A stretch of DNA of 64,000 nucleotides from Turritopsis dohrnii (GCA_027922465.2 BQMF02000263.1:186001-250000), one strand, 5' to 3'. Positions 32,186 through 43,000 are shown, counted from the stretch's first letter. Made by a program: numbers and translations. Notes: a model not told the origin generated them from the sequence alone.

Positions 32186-33502
32186 ATGGAATACGGAAAA
32201 AGATTAAATCCAGAACGTTCACTTAGAACTGCTCGTGGTGTAAAAGGCTCTCGTCAAAAAGTAATTGTCACACACAATCCAAGTGAGATTGACCAAAATC
32301 AGTTATTGTTGGTTAGGTTTCCAAATTTGGGAAACGATGATGTTATTATTCCGGGAACAACGAATCTAAGTTTTGATATTGAACTCGAATCGACAGCTAA
32401 CTCAAAAAAAACATTGGTCAGTAACATTGGGAGAGCTATCGTTAAAAAGTTGGCTGTCAAGTTCGAAGGTAACGAGATATTGAGCATCGATGACTTTGAT
32501 ATTTTTGGGTGTTACAGAGATTTATGGTTAACCAATTTTGAAAAGAGAAACGCAATAAGACAGGGTATCATCATCGATGATGGGTGTACAGAAAATTGTA
32601 TGAAATTGAGGATTGGTGCTTCTGATAAATCCACCACTGTTGAAGCGGACAAGGCCATTGCTGACACCTATAAAAACAAGTTTGTCATTCCACTCGATTT
32701 TGAAATGCTAGATAGTACTATCCCATATTATCAAGCGGGTTTAGGGAATAGGTTATGTTATGAGATCACATTTAACGACTATAACCGAGTTATTTATTCT
32801 AGCCCCTCAACTTCTGCCGCAGGTCAAAGAAGTAACCCAGACGGTAAATACAAAATATCTAACATCTCACTTGAATATGAGATTGTGACACAACCCGCTT
32901 TGGCTAGACAAATCGCTTCTGAATACCAAAACATGGCTTTGCTCTATGATAGGATTTTGCAGCACAGACAAATTAGAGTAAACAAGTCAGACACAACGTG
33001 GAATTGGTCATTCAACACACCTGCCAAATCTTTGAAGGGTATCTTAGTTCTGTTTGAAGAAGAAGAATCCTACAAACGAGATACCTGTAAATTCTACAAT
33101 CCAAAGATCAAAAAGGTATCTGTCATCGTTGAGGGTAAGCCTAACTAACTTTTTGCTCAAGGGATGCAGCCGTTTGAACAATACAATGAGATTTGCAAGT
33201 ATTTTGCTGAAGGAAAACCAAAAGATAATAGCGCTGGTGAAAATCGAAAGCGCTTGGGATTACATGATGTAAAAGTCTCTGATTACTTGACAAACAAGTA
33301 TGCTCTATGGTTAGATTTCAGAACAATTGATGAGAATGTCTTGCATGGGACCGGTCGAAAGATTGAAAATGCGAGTGAAGGCATCACTTTACAAATTGAA
33401 AAGACCGCTGAAGCTGCAGGAAACTTAAACGCTTATATATATCTAATCATGGACGCTCAACTAAACATACAAAACGGTGAATTTATGTCTGCATCATATT
33501 AG
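32186..33502 (+). pseudogene. Major capsid protein (double jelly roll) with one in-frame stop
   Basis: The frame starts at ATG 32186 and is open except for TAA at 33146-33148; the same frame then continues to TAG at 33500-33502 (439 codons overall). N-terminal features: FDIELESTA, IVKKLAVKFEGNEI, DIFGCYRDLW. C-terminal features: KYALWLDFRTID and YLIMDAQLNIQNGEF, typical of the hexon-like Polinton major capsid protein. The second jelly-roll end lies after the stop, so termination would give a truncated capsid protein. The single substitution-type lesion in an otherwise clean frame suggests recent decay or an assembly error. Confidence 0.85.
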
Positions 33503-33506
33503 TAAA

Positions 33507-34112
33507 ATGGACACACTTTACATGAAAGAGCCTCACACAGCATTATTCGTTGGACCAACATCGTGCGGTAAAACTGCCCATGTTGTAAAATTATTAGAAA
33601 ACTATTACTATGATCACTTTGATTTCATCGTGATTATATGTCCCACCTTGAGGTGGAATCAGACTTACAGAGATCGGAAGTGGTTCTGGAATGACAGCTA
33701 TGTGATTTTAATTGAGCCGGAAGGATATTTGTATGAATGGATTAAGAAAATGGACTTTTTCTGTGCCGGATATAAAACCTTATTTCTGATTGATGATATA
33801 ATAGCTGATGAAAAATTAGACAAAAAGAGACAGCCTTTGCTCGAGTTGGCAATTAGCGGCAGACATCGAAATCATTCGCTATGGTTACTCACACAATCAT
33901 ACACAGCTATACCTAAAAATTTACGACGGCAAGCTAAAATGTTATATGTGTGGTATCCAAAAGATAGAAACGATCTAGCCACTATTCATGAAGAGAACGA
34001 TGTCATTGATTCGCGAGAAGAATTGAAAGATGTCAAGGAAAAACTGAAAATAGGGAAACACGCATGCCTAGTCATGAGAATGGAACATCCAAGAACGTAT
34101 GTGATTTGCTGA
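33507..34112 (+). CDS. Genome-packaging ATPase (FtsK/HerA-type)
   Basis: ATG at 33507 lies 5 bp after the capsid stop; an in-frame GTG upstream is not needed. The protein (about 201 aa) has Walker A GPTSCGKT near residue 16, Walker B LFLIDDII, and the sensor-like LLTQSYTAIP, as in A32/FtsK-HerA packaging ATPases of Polintons and related viruses. It would pump the genome into the capsid. Intact. Its place directly after the capsid genes is conserved in such elements. Confidence 0.88.
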   Translation: MDTLYMKEPHTALFVGPTSCGKTAHVVKLLENYYYDHFDFIVIICPTLRWNQTYRDRKWFWNDSYVILIEPEGYLYEWIKKMDFFCAGYKTLFLIDDIIADEKLDKKRQPLLELAISGRHRNHSLWLLTQSYTAIPKNLRRQAKMLYVWYPKDRNDLATIHEENDVIDSREELKDVKEKLKIGKHACLVMRMEHPRTYVIC

Positions 34113-34347
34113 TCAGATTGACGTTATTTGTTACATGACTCTTGTAACAAAGCTATAAGACTTGCAAGACTGTTATAAGAGTGCTATAGCAAACTCTTGT
34201 ACAGCAAATTCCAACAAAGATATAAGAAGATAGCAAATTCTTGTACAGCAAATTTCAACAAAGATATAAGAAGATAGCAAACTCTTGTACAGTAAATTAC
34301 AGCAAAGCTATAAGAGAATATAAGAAAATTATAACAAACACAACAAA
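34113..34347 (+). repeat. 44-bp tandem repeats upstream of the Polinton membrane genes
   Basis: Units starting ATAGCAAA(C/T)TCTTGTACAG begin at 34186, 34230 and 34274, exactly 44 bp apart, with related partial units before and after. Each holds a GATATAAGA or similar TATA-like core, and further TATAAGA copies lie near 34154 and 34309. The array ends about 30 bp before the next start codon; a promoter role is inferred. Confidence 0.75.
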
Positions 34348-34992
34348 ATGATAGAATATGTCAACTTCATGTTATTAAGCATACTGCTGGTCTCGCTATT
34401 TTGTTTTTATTCTGTATTAAAAAAATACCTCTCCCTAATAAAAATGGCGGAAACAGCGATCGATAGTTTAATCGGCTACGATATTCCAGGTGAATTCCCA
34501 CCACCACCTTCAGATGGTAAAAGGCAAAAATTGCTCGAGTGTGTTTTAACTGGAAATAGCAAGCTATACTTAGGGAAAATGTACACGGAAGAGCAAATTA
34601 ACAAACTCAAAGATGAAGAGGTAGAAAAACTTTTTAGTATCTATGAAGCTAAACTATCAGGTCAAATGGTAAAATCCTTGGGGAAATCACTAATACGCAT
34701 TTATTCGATGGGGGCTTGTGCAACGTTAGGAATAAACAATCAAGATGCATTGAGCAATGACCTGGAAACTGACCCCTTCTTAAACTCTGCCCTTCAAAGA
34801 TTTACATGTGACTTATATTATAAATTCGGCTCATTATTAGCACCACTCAGTGTTGGACTTATTACCGGGAGGCATTATATCAATGAAAGAAATTTAAATA
34901 AATCCGATGATAATATAAATACAGCAGATAATAAAAATGTCAGAAGAACAGACTCCCATTCAAGTGACAACGAAGAACCCAAAAAAGGTTGA
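34348..34992 (+). CDS. Polinton membrane protein of unknown function (214 aa)
   Basis: ATG 34348 opens a frame with an N-terminal hydrophobic helix (FMLLSILLVSLFCFYSVL). A soluble domain follows (GYDIPGEFPPPPSDGKR; RIYSMGACATLGIN) and a short, weaker hydrophobic stretch near residues 163-173. A later in-frame Met at 34444 could start a form without the N-terminal helix. No family is recognised. The last 56 bp overlap the next gene in another frame. Confidence 0.65.
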   Translation: MIEYVNFMLLSILLVSLFCFYSVLKKYLSLIKMAETAIDSLIGYDIPGEFPPPPSDGKRQKLLECVLTGNSKLYLGKMYTEEQINKLKDEEVEKLFSIYEAKLSGQMVKSLGKSLIRIYSMGACATLGINNQDALSNDLETDPFLNSALQRFTCDLYYKFGSLLAPLSVGLITGRHYINERNLNKSDDNINTADNKNVRRTDSHSSDNEEPKKG

Positions 34993-35239
34993 AGCGGGTA
35001 AGAGGTTGGCAGAATACAACCGTAAAAAACGAGAAGAATTAAAACACGTGTCACCTCAAAAAGAAGTGGAGAAGCCTGAGGACTCTCTCACCAAACCAAA
35101 TGAACAACCTATGAACTACACCTATGGTGGAATAATAGCTCTCGGTTTAGTTGGTGGATTTACTTATTTTGTGTATAAAAAGAGAGAGCAAATATTACCC
35201 CGTGGGTCACCACCCACCCCCCCTTCCACAAAAATCTAA
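34937..35239 (+). CDS. Polinton small tail-anchored protein (100 aa)
   Basis: ATG 34937 lies inside the end of the preceding gene. A basic region (VEAGKRLAEYNRKKREEL) is followed by an acidic linker and one hydrophobic helix near residues 63-80 (GGIIALGLVGGFTYFVY), then a short Pro-rich tail. I recall similar small proteins in cnidarian Polintons. Role unknown; a virion membrane or DNA-associated protein is possible. Confidence 0.65.
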   Translation: MSEEQTPIQVTTKNPKKVEAGKRLAEYNRKKREELKHVSPQKEVEKPEDSLTKPNEQPMNYTYGGIIALGLVGGFTYFVYKKREQILPRGSPPTPPSTKI

Positions 35240-35262
35240 AATACCGGTGAAAATCAATAAAC

Positions 35263-35550
35263 ATGAAATGGAATAAAAAGATAAATAACGCTATATATAA
35301 TCTCGCAATACATGTAACAAACATGGACCAGAAAAGTATCGTCAACGATTTATATCACGCATCAGTTGTCTGCGTTTTCGCTATCGGCTACTCTATGTTA
35401 GGAAAAAAGGTATTAAAAATGACACCTCCCTTAATTCAAAAGTTCGACTTGGAAGATACAGCAAAACTAGTTGCCATTATCACCGCTAGTGAAGTGACAA
35501 AGGAATACTTAATCAAACAAAAGATTTTGCCTGAAAATATCAATATCTAA
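35263..35550 (+). CDS. Polinton small protein with hydrophobic segment (95 aa)
   Basis: Frame from 35263; an internal Met at 35323 is an alternative start. A hydrophobic segment (ASVVCVFAIGYSMLGKK) lies mid-protein, followed by a charged helix and VTKEYLIKQ. It is 2 bp upstream of the next ATG, implying co-expression. No known family. Confidence 0.55.
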   Translation: MKWNKKINNAIYNLAIHVTNMDQKSIVNDLYHASVVCVFAIGYSMLGKKVLKMTPPLIQKFDLEDTAKLVAIITASEVTKEYLIKQKILPENINI

Positions 35551-35552
35551 AT

Positions 35553-35984
35553 ATGGCTTCTATCGCAATGATGTTAGGTGGAGCTTTAGCTAACGCTTTG
35601 GCTTTTACAGGATCGAGCTATCTGTTTTCAAGTTTATCCAAAGACAGAATCGATAAGGAAAGAAAACGTCATGATTTGGCCATAGAAAAATTACAAAAAG
35701 CACAGATTGAATGGCAGCAAAAACGACAGGAAAGGATCGATTTCATCAATAAACAACTAATGCTCGAAAAGAAGGCTGAGACTAAATTCGTAGAGCTAAA
35801 TGATGCAATGAGAGAGTACAATAGGGTGTTTGCTAAACCCCTTGAACCTTTACCGCGGGAGCCTGTATTGAGCGACTTTTATACACCGAGTCATGATCAA
35901 CATGAAAGGGAATTGATTTTTATAGCTCTGAGTATGATCAGTGTTGGTGGAGCTGTGTTGTATTTTGAACCTTTTGAAAGATGA
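35553..35984 (+). CDS. Conserved Polinton protein with two terminal hydrophobic helices (143 aa)
   Basis: It starts MASIAMMLGGALANALAF, a hydrophobic small-residue helix. A long charged coiled-coil follows (DKERKRHDLAIEKLQKAQIE), then PVLSDFYTPS, and a C-terminal hydrophobic stretch (LIFIALSMISVGGAVLYF). The combination is one I recall in Polintons of several animals. Role unknown; the termini suggest membrane or capsid-lining association. Confidence 0.7.
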   Translation: MASIAMMLGGALANALAFTGSSYLFSSLSKDRIDKERKRHDLAIEKLQKAQIEWQQKRQERIDFINKQLMLEKKAETKFVELNDAMREYNRVFAKPLEPLPREPVLSDFYTPSHDQHERELIFIALSMISVGGAVLYFEPFER

Positions 35985-36033
35985 AGACCATCAACAAAAA
36001 TTATGTTACACGATACATGTAACATATACACCT

Positions 36034-37327
36034 TCAGGTGGTTACCGTCACAAGGTACGTATAGATCAACCCCCCAACCCCTACAATCAGAGCCCATAAA
36101 TTTTGACTTAACCAACCTACCGCTTCTTTTGCTCTGTTCAATATCCATGATACGATAGACCCAATTATTCCAGGTAAAGCCTCTGCCGCTTTAGATGCCC
36201 ATCTGCCTAGAAGTGATGCTAACGCTGTGAGTTTATCTTTTATCCATTCCTTTGCATCGTCCTTTTTATCACCACCTTTGTCAGGATTTTGTGAAGATCT
36301 TCCAGCTGCTGACCCTCTCGGTAACAAAGCTTCCACAAGGACACCGATAGCCATACCAAACGCTGTCAGAACGCTAACGATTGTTATACCTTGTTCACGG
36401 AATAGTGTTTGTATCCTTTCACCCAATGTGGTATCTTTGTCGAGGACTTTAGCAATGGTTTCTTTGATGCTCGTAACTTGACTATTTAGTTTGCCTTTTA
36501 GAATATTAATGTTCTCTTTCCTAGCTTCCAACTCTTCACGTAATCCCTCCATTCTCTTTTCAACCTCTTTTCGTTGTTCATCTGTGTATGTTGCATCATT
36601 TTCCATTTCTTCCAACTTGTTTTTCTCCTTATCGATATGCTGTTCTATTCGAACCTTTTTTGCAACCTCTTCCTGAAGACCTCCTCGTATGTTTCTCAGC
36701 GCTTTATCCAATCCTAACAGTTCACGCACAGGATATTCAAATAGATCGCCGGTCTGAGTTGTTTCATGATCGACCGATTGTTGTCTAAGCGTTGAAATTA
36801 AATCTTCCGTACTGTTCACCACATCACCGGACATATCTTCCAACTCTACATCGGTTGCTGTTGTGATTTTAGATGTCGAAGGAAGCTCTTCTGCTATTTT
36901 GTTAAGTACAGCTGCCGGTCTGGCTGAAAATTTGCTCTTAGGTATATCATACCCTAAACTACGTAACCTGTTCTTGCCCAATATTTCAGCTATAGTACCA
37001 GTAGCCCTTAGTCTTCCATTGTTTGTCAATGGTTTGCTACTGTCTTTGTAGGATAATTCACCATCTCTAATTTCAAACTGATCGGTATTATAACGTCTCA
37101 GGTTTTGACTGGAATTTTTCGGATAATCTATCATACAACCCTTCAACTAGTTCTTTCAAAACTCTAGTATTCAGACTGAGACCTCCAAATGATGTTTCTC
37201 GACCTTCGGCTGTATGTATCTGTCCACCCGTACGATCTCCACGTGGTATGAGAGGAAACGTCTCATCGGTTGTTTCATCTGTCGTCATCCCATGTTCTCC
37301 AAAGGGGTCAATGTCAATGTCCGCCAT
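36034..37327 (-). pseudogene. Polinton coiled-coil membrane protein, split across two frames
   Basis: The minus-strand frame 37327-37088 (79 codons, MADIDIDPFGEHG start) overlaps the frame 37146-36034 (370 codons). The latter holds the bulk: LLGLDKALRNIRG, a coiled coil (about residues 150-235), a hydrophobic helix after LGERIQTLFREQGI, a Gly/Ser/Lys linker and a hydrophobic C-terminus. The N-terminal acidic piece and the rest look like one ancestral gene, joined by a frameshift near 37090-37140. A programmed shift cannot be excluded. Function unknown; the family is, from memory, common in cnidarian Polintons. Confidence 0.7.
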
Positions 37328-37385
37328 TTTATTTATTTAGAGGATAATTTATTATTATCTATTATGTTATAACAACCCTCTAAAT

Positions 37386-37982
37386 ATGAGTTTTAAAATT
37401 TATCCCAAACTACCCACTGCTCCTGAGGATTTGAATGAGCAGGAAAAGTTTAACGCAAGCCTAATAAATTCTGAGTTTGAAGAGTTGATAAAACTAAAGG
37501 ACAAGTTTAGCATCAAGCTCAAGAGATACAGCAAGGCGATAGAACGATCGATGCTACTAAATGCTAGCTCAAGCGCTATAACCATTGGCTCTGGCATCGG
37601 TTCAATTGCAACAGGGGCTACTATTATCGGAATGCCTATTTCTGCAGGATTAGGTTTTGTAGCCTTAGCCGGCTCTATCTGTACCGGACTTACCACAGCT
37701 GTCATCAAAAGATATCAAAAGAAAGTAGAAAAAGTCATAAAATTATATGATATTGTAACATCCACAATTGCTGTCTTCGAAACAAGTATCTCACAGGCAT
37801 TGAATGATGGAAGGATCAATTACAAAGAATTCCAGGTTTTGCAGGGAACATATTACAAAGCTTTAGAAAGACTCAGTTCTACAGATAGGAGGATGGAGAC
37901 TGAAACCCAAAATCAACTTCAAAAAAGTTTGATGGTAGAACTTCAAAACCTGAAAAAATCCATAACCGAAAATGGTTCCTAG
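37386..37982 (+). CDS. Polinton glycine-rich hydrophobic protein (198 aa)
   Basis: An intact frame from ATG 37386. Charged N-terminus, then a Gly/Ala/Ile-rich hydrophobic hairpin (residues about 60-102; GSGIGSIATGATIIGMPISA), then helices with ISQALNDGRINYKEFQVL. It resembles a family recurrent in animal Polintons. The hairpin suggests membrane insertion, as in membrane-lytic or internal virion proteins, but that is inference. It is divergent from the coiled-coil gene at 37327, with 58 bp between. Confidence 0.65.
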   Translation: MSFKIYPKLPTAPEDLNEQEKFNASLINSEFEELIKLKDKFSIKLKRYSKAIERSMLLNASSSAITIGSGIGSIATGATIIGMPISAGLGFVALAGSICTGLTTAVIKRYQKKVEKVIKLYDIVTSTIAVFETSISQALNDGRINYKEFQVLQGTYYKALERLSSTDRRMETETQNQLQKSLMVELQNLKKSITENGS

Positions 37983-38042
37983 GATGTGCGGTTATGTGCT
38001 CCTCAATTTGAAAAGTGATAAATGAAACTGATATAAAGAGAT

Positions 38043-38414
38043 ATGATCACAAGTATATATAGACAAAAAGAGACAATGGAATTTCCAACAGTTGCAACAT
38101 TTGAACAAAACATGGAACAAATTGTTCCAATCATAAAGTGGAGAGAGCTAACTGAAAACGTGATTTATCATGTTAAATCTGTGGGTGAGATAGACACACC
38201 TGCATCTGAATTTGGTTCTGGAACAGCTATGTATGCAGAGGTCCAAGACAGAACAGGATATTTATATAAGACGTGGTTGCCTGCAAGACTTTGCGTTGAA
38301 TTGAAGGGTTATGGTTGGTGTTCTGGAGAAGTCTTTGTCAGACCAAAGGGGCTCAAACAATCTCAAAAGAATCATGAAAGGCAATTCTTTGATTATGACA
38401 TTATGTGGCGCTAA
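38043..38414 (+). CDS. Small conserved Polinton protein, possible OB-like fold (123 aa)
   Basis: The frame begins at 38043; the likelier start is Met at 38076 (MEFPTVATFEQNM), because conserved-looking sequence begins there. Beta-rich: IIKWRELTENVIYHV, YAEVQDRTGYLYKTWLP. Such a compact beta protein might bind single-stranded DNA, but no catalytic or binding motif proves it. Converges with the integrase gene, 61 bp apart. Confidence 0.6.
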   Translation: MITSIYRQKETMEFPTVATFEQNMEQIVPIIKWRELTENVIYHVKSVGEIDTPASEFGSGTAMYAEVQDRTGYLYKTWLPARLCVELKGYGWCSGEVFVRPKGLKQSQKNHERQFFDYDIMWR

Positions 38415-38475
38415 ACCTCGTCGCTAGACGACTCATCTTTACTTGTTTCTAGTAAAGATACTTTGTATGTACGGT

Positions 38476-39450
38476 TCACCAACCTTGCACATAATCAGGA
38501 GGTAGCTCTGTATCCTCAGGTATCAACATCAGCTCTTCTTTCACAAAAGCTCGTTCAGGTCCATCTTGAACATAGTACATTACACGGTTACCTGGTTGCT
38601 CTATTACCTCACTCAATCTATATGTCCTCTTTGACCATATCCTATCTGTTGCTCTTTTTCGAAGGTCATCGTGCTCTTCACCCGGTTGCAATAGATATCT
38701 ATACAAACCATCTTGAGGTAGCTCTACTTCAGGTGGATAGCTCTCTCGTTTAGCGAGAGGCACCTCTTTCAATTTGACGGCATCTTTCGGTTTCATACCG
38801 ATCATCTGCGTCTTTGTATCATTCAATCTATCCACAAGTTTATACAAATATTTGATCCATGTAGATGATACCTTTTCTGAATCATTCAGTTCTTGAGCAT
38901 CTTGTATTTTGAATAAATTTTCAGCAAGTATCTTGTTCAATGCCTCAACAAAAGCTGTATGGGTATGTTTATATTTTGTAGTTGCTCTTTTAATTTCAAC
39001 ATTATTCTTCTCCAACAATTTTGATACATCAGCTTTGAATTCTGAACCGTTATCACATTGAAATACTTTTGGGTAAGTTAACGGGCCAACCTTGTAGATG
39101 TCTTCAATCATAGCGGCAACCTCTTTCGCTCTCTTAGTCTTCAAAGGTCGAGCCACCTTATAGCGTGAAGCAGTGTCAACACCAGACAAAATGTACTTGT
39201 ATTTATTACCATATAGCATATCACTAGGCATATACAATATATCAAATTGCTGAATCTCATTCGGTTTAGTCACCTCATGTGGACGTTCGATCCTTTTCGG
39301 TGCCGGTAGATGTACCTGCCACAAAGCTTCTTTTGATAGCCACTTCTTAATTTCCTTCGGTTTGAAACCAAATCCTCTTAGATTGCGAACAGCCTTTTGT
39401 CCTTTCCATAAGTTTTGAGGTTGATAATAAATCTCTTGAAGTTTATGCAT
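38476..39450 (-). CDS. Polinton integrase (retroviral-type DDE)
   Basis: An intact minus-strand frame of 324 codons. Catalytic triad: Asp70 (QFDILYM), Asp133 (QCDNGSEF) and Glu169 (AFVEALNK), with 35 residues between the last two, the DD35E spacing of retroviral and Polinton integrases. The C-terminal part (ATDRIWSKRTYRLSEVIE) looks like the DNA-binding SH3/chromo-like end. It would insert the linear genome into host DNA, in line with flanking direct repeats. The start at Met 39450 is the first in frame; a longer N-terminal zinc domain is not seen. Confidence 0.9.
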   Translation of the reverse strand: MHKLQEIYYQPQNLWKGQKAVRNLRGFGFKPKEIKKWLSKEALWQVHLPAPKRIERPHEVTKPNEIQQFDILYMPSDMLYGNKYKYILSGVDTASRYKVARPLKTKRAKEVAAMIEDIYKVGPLTYPKVFQCDNGSEFKADVSKLLEKNNVEIKRATTKYKHTHTAFVEALNKILAENLFKIQDAQELNDSEKVSSTWIKYLYKLVDRLNDTKTQMIGMKPKDAVKLKEVPLAKRESYPPEVELPQDGLYRYLLQPGEEHDDLRKRATDRIWSKRTYRLSEVIEQPGNRVMYYVQDGPERAFVKEELMLIPEDTELPPDYVQGW

Positions 39451-39553
39451 CCTGCTGATATTGTTTATTTATAAACAACGTTTATTTAGCTCATTTTGTT
39501 ACATGACATCAAAGTGGGTTAAAAGTTTATCTCTTTTTATATAAAGAATAAAC

Positions 39554-39856
39554 ATGAACGACAAAACAGAATCAGATTACCGATCAATGGGTATTAATGC
39601 GTTACGAGCATTATGTGCATCACGAAAAATAAAATATGTTAACCAAATGAACAAAGCTAAATTGCTCGAGGTACTTGAGAAAAATGATAAGGATCCATTG
39701 TTTCTTTGTGATCCTGAAATGAAACAAGCATTTTACACACGCTATTCAAACTGGATAAGAAACAACGAAGAAAAATATCAAAGGTATCGAGAGACATATA
39801 ACGAGAAGAGAAGGATGGCTCGCAAACAAAATAAATTGGCTCGTTCATCCTTGTAG
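39554..39856 (+). CDS. SAP-like small protein (100 aa)
   Basis: The N-terminal 35 residues (MGINALRALCASRKIKYVNQ...AKLLEVLEK) match the SAP helix-extension-helix pattern for DNA binding, followed by a strongly basic tail (EKRRMARKQNKLARSSL). It precedes the polymerase gene, whose own N-terminus carries a similar SAP-like segment. Intact. Probable DNA-binding protein. Confidence 0.65.
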   Translation: MNDKTESDYRSMGINALRALCASRKIKYVNQMNKAKLLEVLEKNDKDPLFLCDPEMKQAFYTRYSNWIRNNEEKYQRYRETYNEKRRMARKQNKLARSSL

Positions 39857-40000
39857 AGGCTGGTTTTTTTTGTTACTTAAATCGAGTAACAAAAGTTACC
39901 TAGAGGGTTTGAGTCGTTTCATGATTGAAAAAATGATATTTCAAATTGGTTTAAAGCGATCATGATCACTTAAATATCACACAAATAATAATTATACAAC

Positions 40001-43000
40001 ATGACTTCACGAAATACTGTTGTTGAATTAAAAGCTCTCGCAAGAGAACGCGGCCTACAGGGCTACTCGAAACTAAGAAAGGCTGAGCTCATTGAATTAT
40101 TAGCTGGCTCACCAGCTCGTTTGTCTACACCAACACTAACGAGGAATGACCAACCTATTCCACCACCAAGATCTACTAGGCGGTTCAAACCAGTCCGACC
40201 TGTTGCAATTATTCCTAACCAACAAGACATGGATTTGTTTGAGCAGCAAGAAATGGCAAAAAATAGATCTCAGGTAAAAAACAAGTTGAATGAATGGAGA
40301 GAATGGTTAATAAATCATGTACCTAAAGCTATTAAGGAGAAAACGAGTAAAGCTTTCAGAACCTTAAGAGATAAGGTTCTGGATTTGTATAAAAAGGATA
40401 GAGGAGAGAAAGAGGAGGAAAAAGAAAAAGAGGAAAAAGCATTTACTCCTATTGAAACGGCGTTTGATGGTTCTTATAAAAGGTTCAAGATAAACTCAGA
40501 TGGAAAAAGGGATGTTGATTTGTTTCTCGAAAAGGTTCGACCCATCCTAATTGATCTGATTATGAGGGAACTCAAAAACAAAAAATCAATAAAAATTCAA
40601 GCAACTGTGTGGATCAAATGGAGAAAGGAGGATTTATCCAATCCTGAAGCGACAATCTATGTTGATAAGGCGTTCAATAGCAATATGGAAACAATTCACA
40701 ATGAAAACGATATATCTAATGTTGTTAATAATATGTTCAAAAAGATAATCGAGCAGATTGAAAACCCTGCGTTACCTCAATCCGGCTTTGTTATCGATAA
40801 AATTTTAAATATTGATGTAAACTTTCACAAGCTAAAATTAACGAGAGGCAGCTCTTACTTGCCGCTACCTAAGAATTTTAGCGGTAAGTATTCGATAATC
40901 AATCCTAAAAACGAAGATGATGTAGAATGCTTCAAATGGGCTGTTATCGCAGCTCTCAATCATGATAAGATCGATAATCATCCTGAACGAATCTCAACTC
41001 TCAAAAAGTATGATAACTATAATTGGGACGGTTTATCGTTTCCAATGGCGCTAAATAAAATAGATTTGTTTGAGAGGAGGAACCCTGATATCGCTGTGCA
41101 TGTTTTGACAAAAGATGTGACAGAAGGTATCTATATGTGTCGTAAGTCGAAGCATCTTGATCGCAAAGAAACGGTTGTTTTGTTTTTACTATGTGAAGAG
41201 GAAAAGAGACATTATATAGCTGTAAAGAACTTGAGCGGTGTCTTGAGCAAGGCCAACTCGAATCACGAACATAAGGAGCATTATTGCATAAACTGCCTCC
41301 ATGGATTTACCTCAAAACTAGAGATGAACACTTTCAATATTGTAAAAATAATGATGTCGCGAAGATCGAAATGCCAAAGGAGGGTAGCACCGTTAAATTT
41401 CATGATGGTCAGTACCAGCTCAAAGCTCCTTTCATAATGTATGCTGATTTCGAAGCTTTGTCAAAAGAGGTTTGTGAAGAACCGCGCAGCGGTAGTGGGT
41501 CATCCACTGAAAAGGTTGGTATACATATCCCCACAGGCTTCTGCTGTTATAGCAAATTTGCTCATGGTGAAGTTTCAGACCCTCTAACGCTTTATCGTGG
41601 TGAAGACTGCGTTTTACGTTTTGTGGATCATGCAGTAGGTGAAGTGAAAAGGCTATACAATATGTTTCCTAAACAGAGAATGCGAGACCTCACATATGAA
41701 GAGGAACAGGGATTTATCGATTCTGATAAGTGCCACATATGTATGAAAGAATTTGAAAAGGATAACATTAAGGTTAGGGATCACTGTCATTTTACTGGTA
41801 AATTTCGTGGAGCCGCCCATCAGTCTTGTAATCTCCGTTATAAAGTACCTAAATACATCCCGATCGTCTTTCACAATCTGAGTGGATATGATGCTCATCT
41901 GTTTATCAAAGAACTAGCCAAACAGTATGGAGATGAAAAGATTACCGTCATCGCTGAAAACAAAGAAAAATATATCTCTTTCTCATTGGATGTTAAGGTT
42001 GGTGAATACACTGACAAAAATGGGGAGATTAAAGTTCAAAAGATACAGTTGAGATTCATCGATAGTGTGCGTTTCATGGCTAGCAGTCTGGATAAATTGG
42101 TAAACAATCTATCTGACGATCAGTGTAAAAACCTTCGAAAATTCTTCAAGGGTGATGAGCAATTCAAACTATTGAGAAGAAAAGGAGTTTATCCTTATGA
42201 ATACATTGATTCTTTTGATAAGTTTAACGAAACTAAGCTCCCACCGAAAGATGCTTTTTACAGCAAGTTGAACATGAAAGGTATCAGTGATGCTGATTAT
42301 ATGCATGCACAGAAGGTGTGGAAACACATGAAAAATAAAAATATGGGTGCGTATCATGATCTCTACCTCAAGACAGACGTTCTATTGCTTGCTGATGTTT
42401 TTGAGACTTTCAGGGAAACATGTATAACAAACTATAAACTGGATCCTGCACATTTTTACACTGCTCCAGGACTAGCTTGGCAAGCCTGTTTGAAAAAGAC
42501 AGAGGTTCAGCTGGATTTGTTGTCAGACATGGATATGTTTCTCTTCGTAGAGCAAGGTATTAGAGGAGGTCTCTGTCAGGCTGTTCATAGACATGCTAAA
42601 GCTAATAACAAGTATATGGATGCTAAATATAAGAAGACTGAAGAAAGTATATAGCTATCTCCAATATCTTGATGCAAACAATCTATATGGATGGGCTATG
42701 ATTCAGAAGCTACCGACAGGGAATTTCAAGTGGGTAGATGCTAATAAATTTACCGCTGAATTCATTTCAAAGTTGGCTGAGAAAGACGGTAAATATGGTT
42801 ATCTTCTTGAAGTTGATGTGAACTATCCTCAGGAGCTTCATGATTCACATAACGATCTTCCATTTATGCCTGAGCGAAAGAAGATCAATGGTGTAGAAAA
42901 GCTAACTCCATGTCCTTCAGACAAGAAGAACTATATTATTCATATCCGTGCACTTGATCAAGCGCTGAAGCATGGTCTTGTTCTTGAGAAGGTTCATAGA

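Noticed and set aside
32299..32487. Minus-strand frame inside the capsid gene
   Set aside because: Shadow of the plus-strand capsid coding sequence.
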